A DNA stretch of 64,000 nucleotides from NCBI GenBank assembly GCA_030760725.1, contig JASWHV010000003.1:57488517-57552516 (forward strand). The letters are read 5' to 3'. Below the pieces are notes generated by a model. It ran no database searches, was not told where the DNA came from, and was given only the letters and a program-made list of their open reading frames with translations. The DNA is from Neostapfia colusana. Taxonomy: Eukaryota > Streptophyta > Magnoliopsida > Poales > Poaceae. Below are positions 44,587-55,316 of this stretch, one piece after another. Made by a program: the position numbers and the translations under genes. The number at the start of each line of letters is the position of its first letter. Position 1 is the stretch's first letter.

Positions 44587-46486
44587 ATGGGGGACAAGAC
44601 CGGTAGCCAAGTTAAGTTCACCATGGGAAATGGAGCGAATCCGAGCAACTTCGAAGAGCAAGGTTCAAACCCACCTCCAGCTGTTACTCCTCCACAAGAT
44701 GTCTCAAGCTCGGAAGAAGATGAAGAAGTTATTCATCTCATGGCTCTCCTCAAGAAGAAGAAGGAGGAAGCTAAGAAGGAAAAGAAGGAGAAGTTGGATA
44801 AGAAGCTCAAGAGTAGTCAACAAGACTATTCGTGATATCCTTTTAATTATGAGCGTCTAAATTCACATTCTAGTTACTTGTCAATTCCTTTAGGCAAACC
44901 ACCTCACTTTGATGGAACAAACTATACCATGTGGAAACACAACATGAAGTTGCATCTAATCTCCTTAAACCCAAGTCTTTGGCATGTTGTTTGTACAAGT
45001 ATAGATATTACGAAGACGAGGATGAACTCACCCAAGAGCAAGAACAATAAATCCACCGCAATGCACAAGCAGCGGCCGTGCTCAACTCATCCCTAAGCCT
45101 CGAAGAATTCAACAAGGTGGATGGGTTAGAGCTCGCCAAAGACGTTTGGGCACCCTCAAGATCGCACATGAAGAAAATTGATCCATGAGGGAAGCCAAAA
45201 TCGAGATGATCGAATGAGAGCTTGGAAAGTTCGCCATGGAAGAAGGCGAAACACCTCAAGAGATGTACAACCGGCTCAAGACTCTCATCAACAGAGTTGG
45301 GCGTACGGATGCAGGAAATGGATGCTCATGAGGTGGTCAAAAGGATGATAAGAGCCTTCATGCCTCGCAATGTGACCCTATGCACTTTGATCCGGGAAAG
45401 TTCAAACTTCCACATGATGATTCCGGATGAAGTGCTAGGGAAGATCATCAACCACGAGATGGTGGAGAAGGAAGCCCAACACGTCAATGACCTAGCTAAG
45501 GTCACCTCATCCAAGAAGAAGGGAACAGCTTTCAAGGCCACATCCAAGTTCAAGGGAAAAGAAGTACAAATCATAAGTGATGATGAAGAGAGTGATGATG
45601 AGAGCACAAACATGGATGATGAAGAAATGGCTTTCTTTATCAAAATATTCAAGAGGATGATGAGAAAAAGAAGAAGCCACCACTATGTGAACAAGAGCAA
45701 GGACAAGGGCAAGTCAAGAACAAAGAAGACTTGCTACAACTGTGACGAATACAGGTGTTTCATTGTGAATTACCCCCATAGCAAGGAAGATGACAAGAGG
45801 AAGAAGAACGACAGGAAGCCTCAAGACAAGAAGATCTCCAAGAAGAAGAAGACTTATGGACAAGCTCACATTGGAGAAGAGTGGGACTCAAACGAAGAGT
45901 CCTCTTTCAAAGATGAAGAAAAAGTGGCAACCGTCGCCATCAAGAGGCCAACCATGAAGAAATCACTCTTGCCAAACAAGGGTCATTGGAAGAGCCCAAG
46001 CTACACATGCCTCATGGCAAAAGGAAGGAAAGCGTAAATAACATCTAAACCTTCCAAGTTACATATTGTTGTTGATGATGATGATTTTGATTGTAGTAGT
46101 GAAAATGAATTCATATTTAAGGCCTTAATAAAAATGCTATAGCTAAAATGCAAATACTATCGGATGAAATATTTGAACAAGAAGAGCTTCTCAATCAACA
46201 AGAAGAATTGTTTATCCTTGAAAAGGAAAGAAACCTTGAGATTGAGAAACTCCTTGAACTTGAGAGAGAAAAGAGTAGAGCACTTGAAAGTGAATTTGCC
46301 TTGAGGAAGAAAACTTATGTTGAACTTAAGAGTACAAATGTAGTACTTCAAGATGAACTTGTGAGTTTGACCAAAACTCACAAGAATCTTAAAGCACAAT
46401 TCAACTCACTTAAGTTAGGTGTCTCATCTACTTCATCCTCCAAGAACTCCTCCTCAACAAATATGGAGTCCAACGCTAAAACTTGA
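44587..46486 (+). pseudogene. Sirevirus-type gag remnant
   Basis: Starts MGDKTGSQVKFTMGNG, with an acidic and Lys-rich stretch, a stop near 44835, then LSIPLGKPPHFDGTNYTMWK, the typical gag entry. The block 45222-46037 includes a degenerate zinc knuckle (CYNCDEYRCFIVNYPH, where the usual second Gly-His and third Cys are altered). A Glu/Leu-rich coiled coil follows at 46148-46486. Several frameshifts and stops separate the blocks. Confidence 0.85.
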
Positions 46487-48300
46487 AATGTGCTAATCTT
46501 GTTCTAAACTTGAAAAGTGAGCTCAAAGAGGCACAAAGCAAGAATACACACAAAAGTGGCATCTTTGATAAGGAGAAGATAAAATATGCACGTAGTGCAT
46601 ACTCGATCACAAGATCTCCTCTTATCAAAGATGGACTTGGTTATACTAGGGGAGAAAAGCAAAATGATAGAATTCTCAAGAATAACAACAAGTGTGTAGC
46701 TTTTGTCAAAGAGAACTCAACTCAAGTGAAGAACAACGACCTTGCGTCTACCTCACATGAGATTGCCAAAAATAAAAACTATATCACATTTCAGAACTTT
46801 GTTGCATCTTATGTTCTTATGAAGAGCAAGTATGGTCGAGTATATGCTAAATATGTTGGGCCACTCCACAGGAGTTCAAAAACTTGTGTGTGGGTGCCCA
46901 AATGCCTTGTGACTAACCTCAAAGGATCCAACCTAGTTTGGGTATCTAAAGCCAAAGCCTAAATTATTTTGCAGGCCTACTCCTCCGGTGGCACTAAATG
47001 GGTGCTAGATAGTGGGTGCACTAATCATATGACCGGAGAGAGTAAGATGTTCGTTGAGTATGAAGAAAATGATGATCCAAGTGAAGCCATCTACTTTGGC
47101 GACAATAGTTAAGGAAGGGTGCTCGGTATCGGTAAAATTGCAATCTCTTCTCAACACTCGCTTTCTTATATTCTACATGTTGAATCACTTGATTATAATC
47201 TATTGTCCATATCTCAACTACGTGAGAAAGGTTATAATTATTTATTTACTAATGAGAGTGTGACCATCTCTAGAAGAAGTGATAACTCAATTGCTTTTAA
47301 GGGTATGTTGAAGGGAAAGCTTTATTTAGTGGATTTTTTCATGGATAAAGCTCAACTTGACACATGCATAATAGCAAAAAACCAACATGGGATGGTTGTG
47401 GCATAGGAGACTAGCCCATGTTGATATGAGGAACTTATAAAAACTTCTAAAGGGGGATCACATTCATGGACTAAAGGATTTTGTTTTTGAGAAAGATAGG
47501 CCTTGTAGCGCGTGTCAAGCCGGAAAGCAAATTGGAGCAGCTCATCCCGCCAAGAATGTGATGATGAAAACAAGACAACTGGAGATGCTCCACATGGACC
47601 TCTTCGGTCCCGTCACCTACATAAGCATTGGCGGTAACAAATATGACTTAGTAATTATTGATGACTATGCTCGCTTCACTTGGGTATTTTTCTTGCATGA
47701 TAAGAGAGAAACTTATGGTGTTCTCAAGAAGTTCTTGAGGAGAGCTCAAAACAAGTTCTCCTTAAGAATCAAGAAGATAAGGAGTGACAACGGCTCCAAA
47801 TTCAAGAACATCCAAGTAGAAGAATACTTGGATGAAGAGGGCATCAAACATGAGTTTTCGGCCCCCTACTCCCCCGAATAAAATGGGTGGCCGAAAGGAA
47901 GAACCACACACTCATAGATATGTCAAGAACCATGTTTGATGAGTACAAGACTTCGGATCGGTTTTGGGCGGAAGCGGTCAACACCGCTTGCCACGCCACA
48001 AACCGCCTCTACCTCCATCGACTTTTGAAGAAAACTCCATACGAGCTCCTAACCGGTAACAAACCCAACATCTCTTACTTCGTGTTTTCGGGAGTAAATG
48101 CTATATTCTCAACAAGAAGCCTAGGACTTCGAAGTTCGCTTCAAAATCTGAAGAAGGTTTCTTACTTGGTTATGACTCAAACACCTACGCCTATCGTGTT
48201 TTCAATAAAACCTCCGGTTGTGTTCAAATTGCATGTGACATGGTGTTTGATGAAACTAATGACTCCCAAGTGGAGCAAGTTGATCAATGTGTACTAGATG
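46487..48300 (+). pseudogene. Sirevirus-type protease and integrase remnant
   Basis: Protease motif WVLDSGCTNHMTGE at about 47001-47040 is followed by a TAG and by YNLLSISQLREKGYN. The integrase core reads HMDLFGPV, YDLVIIDDYARFTWVFF and IRSDNGSKF (47558-47881), then a TAA plus a one-base loss at the place of the catalytic Glu region. It continues as AERKNHTLIDMSRTMFDEY to 48300. Confidence 0.85.
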
Positions 48301-50197
48301 AAGAAGAAGCACCATGTGTACCACTAAGAAGAATGGGGCTTGGAGATGTTCGTCCTTAAGAAGATGTAGGCCAAGATTCTCCAAGTTCATCACAATCGAC
48401 GCCTCTCACACAAAATCAAACTCAAGAACCCCAAGATCAAGACGGTCAAGTTCAAGAAGGAGAAGATCAAGACCATGACATTGATCAAGGGGAAGACGAA
48501 GAAGAAGAAGACCACTCAAAAACCCAAGTGCCTCACCCAAGGGTTCATCGAAGCATTCAACGGGATCACCCCATTGACAACATCCTTGGAGATATCACAA
48601 AAGGGGTAACAATACGATCCCGAATGGTTAACTTTTGTGCGCATTACTCTTTTGTGCCCTCTTTGGAACCATTTAGGGTGGAAGAAGCACTAAAGGATCC
48701 GGATTGGGTGGTGGCCATGCAAGAGGAATTGAACAACTTCACAAGAAACAAAGTGTGGGAGTTGGTGAAGAGACACCAAATGCAAATGTGGTAGGCACCA
48801 AGTGGGTGTTCCACAACAAGAAAGACGAACACAGAGTGATGACAAGGAATAAGGCACGACTTGTGGGAAAAGGATATGCTCAAGTCAAAGGTTTGGACTT
48901 CGATGAAACCTTTGCTCCCGTAGCTAGGCTTGAGTCAATTCGTATTCTATTGGCCTATGCTACTCACCATGATTTCAAGCTTTATCAATTGATATGAAAA
49001 GCGCCTTCCTCAACGGTCCAATCAAGGAGGAGGTGTACGTGGAGCAACCACCCGAGTCTAAAGATCAAGAATATCCTAATCATGTGTTTAAATTACATAA
49101 GGCTCTCTATGGCCTCAAACAAGCTCCTAGAGCTTGGTATGAGTGTCTTAGGGACTTTCTTATTGACAATGGTTTTAGGATAGGCAAAGCGGATTACACT
49201 CTTTTCACAAAAAATATGGATGATGATCTCTTTGTGTGCCAAATATATGTCGATGACATTATATTTGGTTCGACTAACAAATCTTTTTGTAATGAGTTTA
49301 GTAAGATAATGACGGATAGGTTTGAGATGTCCATGATGGGGAGTTAAAGTTCTTCCTAGGATTTCTAGTCAAGCAACTCAAGGAAGGCACGTTTATTAGT
49401 CAAACGAAGTACACACAAGACATACTCAAGAAGTTTGACATGGACAAGGCCAAACCCATCAAGACACCAATGGCAATGAACGAGCACCTCGATCTCAATA
49501 AAGATGGACCAAGCGTGGATCAAAAGGTATATCACTCTATGATTGGTTCATTGCTTTATCTTTGTGAATCTAGGATCGATATCATGCGTAGTGTATGCTT
49601 GTGTGCAAGGTTTCAAGCCTCTCCTAAATAATTTCACTTAATTGTCGTTAAAAGAATCTTAAGATATTTAGTTCACACAGCGAACCTAGGGTTGTGGTAT
49701 CCAAAGGGTCTAAGTTTAATCTCATCGGATATTCTGATGCGGATTACGCCAGATTTAAAGTAGATAGAAAAAGCACCTCCGGGACTTGCCAATTCTTGGG
49801 TAGGTCCCTAGTATCATGGTAATCCAAGAAACAAAATTTCATTGCCCTTTCCACAGCCGAAGCGGAGTATGTTGCATCCGGAAGTTGTTGTGCTCAACTT
49901 CTTTGGGTGCAACAAACTCTAAGGGATCATGGTTACAACATGAATCACATTCCACTCCTATGCAACAATGAGAGTGCCATTAAGATTGCCCATAACCCCG
50001 TTGAACACTCTAGGACCAAACACATAGACATCTGGCGCCATTTCTTGAGAGACCATTCTATAAAGGGGGACATAGCTATCTCACATGTTAGAACCGAAAA
50101 ACAACTAACCGACATGTTCACCAAGCCACTAGATGAAAAAAGGTTTTGTGAACTTCGAAATGAGCTAAATATCCTATACTCTAGGAATGTGGCTTGA
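48301..50197 (+). pseudogene. Sirevirus-type reverse transcriptase and RNase H remnant
   Basis: Acidic linker 48301-48640; RT at 48704-49350 (NKARLVGKGYAQVKGLDFDE; AFLNGPIKEEVYVEQPP; YGLKQAPRAWYE) with YVDDIIFG intact at about 49246. RNase H runs to 50197 (ESAIKIAHNPVEHSRTKHID; TDMFTKPLDEKRF). Frameshifts lie near 48790, 48990 and 49347. Confidence 0.88.
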
Positions 50198-50439
50198 AAA
50201 GTTGCACATATGAATGCTAGTAGTTGGAATCTTGAGTAATTTTCACAAACTTCAAAAATATGCATGATTGTGAAAACTTGTTCCCCTTCTAATTTTCTCT
50301 CACGTTATTTTTAGATATATTGTGGTCATCATCTAATTGTGTGCTTTGATATATTGACCATATTTATCTAATAGAAGTTGAAAGTAAATTTACCTCAATC
50401 ACTCTTGGCGAAATTCTAATATATAGGAATTTTTTGGCC

Positions 50440-51100
50440 TTCAAGGACCGGACTAGTCCGCCCTATAGGTCGGACAAGTCCGGATACCTTGAATAGTCTA
50501 GGATGCAGCAGACAAGTCCACAACGGATTAGTCCGGACTGCATCCGGACAAGTCTGGACTACAGACTAATCTGGACCTAGTCCGACATACCGGACTAGTT
50601 CGGACAACAAACCGGACTAGTCTCTCCCCTGGAGACTTAACCTCCAAGGGTCGGGCCCGACTTCTCTCCCTCTTTCATTCACCTCTACACCTCTCTTCTC
50701 CTCCAAAACTCGCCCCCATTGGCAATTTTGGAGCTCTCCCTCAAATCCCTCGAAGGAATCCTCGATTCAAGGCTTGTGGAGTGCGGGGAATCCTTTCTCG
50801 ACCATCTCCGCTCCTTCGATCCGCGGATTTCATCAAATTTCTTTGTTCTAAGGTACTTTTTGACCTACCTTCGTTTTTTCTCAAATCCCTTGTTTCCAGG
50901 TCATATTCCTAGTGCCTTAGGCCTTCCCTGATGTCCTTATGCCATATTGTTGCATTCCTTGTAGTATTGTGTCTAGTTTTTGTGAATTTGTGCTCAAATC
51001 GCTTAAGTTAGGGTTTAAAACTGTAGAGTCCAGACTAGTACGGACTCAGTCGGGACAAGTCCGGCCAGTCCACCCCTGGCCCGGACAAGTCCGGCTGGTG
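50440..51100. repeat. Second palindrome cluster between pol and the extra ORF
   Basis: CGGACTAGTCCG-like copies at about 50449-50625 and 51031-51100, outside the LTRs. Their placement before the extra ORF suggests a regulatory or structural role in that region. Confidence 0.75.
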
Positions 51101-51203
51101 CAGTTTTAGCCCCTAACTTTGTGAATGTACACTAGTTCAAATGCAATGCTTTCGTATCTAATCTTTCCCTTTTATCTATCACCAGATCATATCAGGATGC
51201 GGA

Positions 51204-52679
51204 GATAGTCCTCTCCCCAACCCCGAGGCCGAAGCGGCTCGCCAAGCCGCCTATCGTGCAGCAACCGAGGCCGAAGCGGATAGGGCTCTTGAGGCTGCAG
51301 CTAGGGAGGCTTGGACAAAGAAACATGTTGACAGGGAAGCACAAGCATCTCAGTCTGTTGATCCTCCAAGAAGAAAGAGGCTAGTCACCTTAAAAGAAAA
51401 GCAACAAGCTCAGTCATAGGGAACTGCTCAAGACAAAGGCAAAGAGAAAGCAGCGGATCCCCGGAGGAAAAAGGCTTTGGCCAATAAGGGTCTTGTCGTT
51501 CGTGACAACCCTAGGCGTGGGGGGGGGGATCCCCCACAAGGACCAGTTGGGCCACTTGAGAGAGCACCTCCTATGCACAATCTAAGCCGCCAACCCAATT
51601 TGGCGAGTGCAACATTCAAAGGGAAGGGAGCTGAGAAAGCTAGAAGACTAAGAGAGGAAGAAGTCTACAAGTATGAGAAGGCCACACCATACCCTCGCTT
51701 CTGGTGTGACTTCCATTGTGACTATTATCGGCTTGTCTATCTCCCAATGAAGACACCAGTAGTCGATGCTCAGTGGGTGGATTGGTCATATATGGGGAAC
51801 AAGAAGCATCAAGCTTTTGATGCAGTGATTGAAGCTATAGAACACCATGGGATCAAGGACTTGATGAGTTTTCAATACGATTGGAATATTGAAGTCATAG
51901 TCCAATTCTACACCACTTGCTACTTCCACACATATGGAAACATGAAGATCACCTGGATGACTAATGGTGTGGTGTACTCGGTGTTGTATGGTGAGTTTGC
52001 AAGGATCCTCGGGCTTGAAGAGCATTTGAACCATGAGATCATAGTTCACAATGAAAGGACCTTGGGAAAGGATGACTTAGATTTTATGTACCCATCATAC
52101 CTCACATATGAGCCATCCTCAACTCACAATATCAATCCTTTCTTTAGAGTGCTCAACCGAGTTTTGAGGAAGACTCTAGGAACCAACGACGGAGATGCAG
52201 GGATGATACAAGGGTATCTAAGGAACTTAATGAAGCTACTGAATGAAGAGGAGAAGTTCAACGTTTTTGGCTACATTTACAACGATATCTTCAATATCTC
52301 CTACACTCCAAACAGGTCTTGTGGCTATGCACCATATATTATGTGCATGATCGAGAAAGTCACTGCCGTGGAATTTGCCAAGGACGTGAAGCATAGGAAG
52401 ATACGTCCACAAATGTCGACTCCTCTTCCTTGCCCTCCTGTGTCCTTGGGTAGAAGCTTCTCTGCAGCTCCATCTTCCTCAACTGGCCCATCTGCTCCTC
52501 AGTCGTCGAGTGGCTCCTCTAGTGGGCTACTTAAAATCTTCAAGGCGATTTTCTCTTCATGCTGGAAGGTGGAAGTTCGCACACAAAATATGAAGCAACG
52601 CCAAGAGAAGTACCTCAAAGCAATGTGCGACAAGATGAGATACCTATGTCTCCATCGTCATCGGAAGATGAAGGAGTAA
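51204..52679 (+). CDS. Extra ORF downstream of pol (function unknown)
   Basis: The frame is open from about 51204 to the TAA at 52677-52679 except for one TAG at 51417-51419. The N-terminal part is Ala/Glu/Arg-rich and probably helical (EAEAARQAAYRAATEAEADR). The central part contains RFWCDFHCDYYRLVYLPMK, TTCYFHTYGNMKITWMTNG and EFARILGLEEHLNHEI, a block I associate with plant transposon-encoded proteins; the C-terminal part is Ser/Pro-rich. No signal peptide or membrane segment is visible, so an envelope role is not supported, although this is the position of the env-like ORF in Sireviruses. It is far better preserved than gag and pol. An overlapping frame (52559-52828) is acidic and may be the true C-terminus after a frameshift. 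Confidence 0.6.
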
Positions 52680-52828
52680 CCGAGTTTCCCACTCTCACCG
52701 AGGATCAGCTTGCCTTCTTTGGTGAAGGTGGTTCCTCGTCTGCTGCTCCTCCTACCTCCCACGCTCCACATGTGTATGACGATGACGATGAAGATGAAGC
52801 GACTCAAAGCGAACAAGGCGAAGATTGA

Positions 52829-53269
52829 GATGAAGACGATAGCGATTAGGCCCTTCTCTCTTTTCTTTTCCTTTTTTGGGTGCTTTGATGCCAAAGGGAG
52901 AGAGAAAGAGGGGAAGTTGTCTAGTTTAACCTTTTTAAAATTCTTGTCTTGTTTTGTAATGACTATGCCACATTATGACTCATTATGCCTTCATACTATG
53001 TTATGTTGAGATGATCTTGTTAGTTGATATTATATTTCCTTCAATGTATTTTACACTCTTTTTATCACATCACACTTAGGCAACCCACCATAACACATGT
53101 GTGTATGAAATCCCCATAGAATTCATTCATGTGCATATTTTTTTTGATAAATTCTTATGCACACATTTAGGGAGAGTGCATCATACATATATGTATTATA
53201 AAAACAAACTCTTATATTCGTTCATCGAGAGTCTTTATGTGTTGTCATCAATCACCAAAAAGGGGGGAT
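52829..53269 (+). other. 3' non-coding region and polypurine tract
   Basis: T-rich sequence ending in CACCAAAAAGGGGGGAT (53253-53269) directly before the 3' LTR; the AAAAAGGGGGG part is the polypurine tract. No coding sequence is supported. Confidence 0.8.
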
Positions 53270-55079
53270 TGAAAGTGCATCTAGGTAATCCCCGTGGGTT
53301 TTGAATGATTGATGACGACAATTAAGATACTAATGAGCTTTAATGAGTATGAGCACAGGTCTTTGAGATGAGAATGAAAGTGGAGTCCCTCAAAAACCAA
53401 AAAGAAAAAGAAGAAGACTTGTAAGAGTAGAAAGTAGGATTTTATTCTTGAGTTTCTCATTTTCTAGTTGTGTAGAGGGTCTTCTCTTTTAGAGTGCTTG
53501 AGAATCATTAGAGAGCTCAAATTTTTAATTATAATTTTGGGGGAATAGTCCTAGGCATAGCTTAGAATGTATATCGGACTTGTCCGGACTTGGGGTCGGA
53601 CTATTCCGATCCAACCGGACTATTCCGTTTTGGACCGGACTAAATGTCTCTGAGTGAGTTCGGACTTGTCCGTTCTATGTCGGACTAGTCCGCTCTTGTG
53701 TAAGTCTAAGCCTTTCTGAGACCAAGTCCCAGAAGGTCGGCCTAGTCCGCCCATGGGGCCAGAGTAGTCCGCCTGGTCTGACTAAGCCGCTTAGGTCCGG
53801 AGTAAATCCTCTAAGTGTCCTCGGACTAGTCCGCTCAGCTGGCCGGACTAGTCTGGTTTCTTCAGACTAGTCCGGTTTAGGACGGAACAATTGTTCCTGT
53901 GTGAGCTCGGACTAGTCCGGTTTAGGACGGAACAATTGTTCCTGTGTGAGCTCGGACTAGTCCGGACATGGCGAGACTAGTCCATAATGTGAGATTGGAG
54001 AGTGTTGAGACTAAGTCTAGTAAGGACGGACTAGTCTGCCCGTGAGGTCGGTCTAGTCCGCTACTAGCCAGACTAGTCCGTTCTCACCCGGAGCAAAGGC
54101 TCCTGTATGAGATCGGACTAGTCCGTTCTTCAACGGACAAGTCTAGGATTTTATGACCGTTTTAATGACCCTTTGAATTCAAAGGTCACGAGGACTTTAG
54201 TTGTTAGCCTTTGTGACGTAAGTGTACCCAAAGGTCGGACTAGTCCGGGGTTCTAGCCAGACTAGTCTGGACTTTAGCAGTTGTAACAGTTAGATGTCGA
54301 GATCACTATAAAAAGGGACCCCCGACTTCAAATGAGCAACTCTGCAACCCTAGCGCCAAAAACTCTTTCCTTGAGCTCTTCTAAGCCTCTTTCCTCACCT
54401 TCTTGACCCCTAAGATTGGATCCTGAGGGGTTTGTGGATTTGTGAGAGGAGAGACGCGGTGAATAATGTTTGAGCTCTCAGTTTGAATCTCTTGCACTCT
54501 AATCGTTAATTTGAGTTTGTGGCTGTTGTATTTTTTTTCCTAGAACTGCTAGGTTGTTGTAGGGGGCCTCAAGTTGTGAGTAGCCTCTAAAATCTTGTAT
54601 TCACCCTTTGATTGATAGTGAAGAACCCGGGCTTGATTTTGGTGATCACTCGGTGAGGTTAGGGTTGAAAGAGACCCGATCCTTTGTGGACTCCTCAACG
54701 GGGACGTAGATTCCTGTGTGGAATCAAACCTCGGGATAAATCGAGTCTCTTAAATCCTTTACTTTCTCGCTGAATCACTAGAGTTGCTTATTAGTATTTG
54801 TCTCACTCAAAACTTGTTGATTGCCTTATAGTTGTGAATCTTGCAATCCAATCGGTTTCTCTTTCGCAAACTAGTTGATTAGATTGTTAGACAACTCACG
54901 CATCTTCCACTTGAACAAACTTGAAAAGAAATTCATAACGCAGCCTTTACCTAACTTTTATACCTAGACCGGACTAGTCCATCCCCAGACCGGACTAATC
55001 CGGCCCTTCAGGTTTAATCCGTTGTTTTTCAGTAGTTTCAAGTTTTATTAGCCTATTCACCCCCTCTAGGCAACTTTCA
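53270..55079 (+). repeat. Sirevirus-type 3' LTR
   Basis: 1810 bp, colinear with the 5' LTR. It is longer mainly because of a 45 bp tandem duplication (53865-53909 and 53910-53954). The palindrome array is at about 53575-54260 and the TATA box at 54307-54314. Confidence 0.95.
53865..53954 (+). repeat. 45 bp tandem duplication in 3' LTR
   Basis: Two identical 45 bp units starting GACTAGTCCGGTTTAGG. The 5' LTR has one equivalent unit near 43364, so the duplication arose after insertion, probably at the repeated palindrome. Confidence 0.9.
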
Positions 55080-55316
55080 ACCAACCCTCCCAATTCCCCA
55101 CTCGGGTCGCTCCCCCCTGATCAGTGCAACCCCCCTCGCAGCTCTCCCCGCCCCCGCCCAGTAGGCTCTCCCTGATCGGAGCCATCCCCGCCGCCGCCCC
55201 CTCCCCCCAATTTCAGGCGGCTCTCCCCCAATCGGTGCCCCCGCCGCCCCCTCCCCCTGATTACGAGCGACTCTCGTCTGATCGGTGTCCCCGCCGTCCG
55301 CAATCGCCCTCGCGGC
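55080..55316. repeat. GC-rich degenerate minisatellite, left part
   Basis: Repeats of roughly 45-53 bp with the consensus core GGCTCTCCCCCGATCGG then CCCCGCCGCC. It continues at 58844 on the other side of the hAT element. Confidence 0.65.

Larger units (their letters stand above)
42764..55079 (+). mobile_element. Sirevirus-type (SIRE/Opie/Maximus) copia element
   Basis: The 5' LTR is 42764-44535 and the 3' LTR 53270-55079, both TGAAAGTGCATCTAG...GGCAACTTTCA. The flanks are ATCAA (42759-42763) and ACCAA (55080-55084), a 5 bp duplication with one later change. It has an initiator tRNA-Met primer site, gag with a coiled-coil extension, protease, integrase, RT and RNase H, then an extra ORF and a polypurine tract. 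Size, LTR ends and palindromes are typical of Sireviruses. Gag and pol are broken in many places. Confidence 0.95.

Noticed and set aside
42764..55079. Extra ORF as an envelope gene making this an infectious retrovirus
   Set aside because: No signal peptide, transmembrane or glycoprotein-like feature is visible in the frame.
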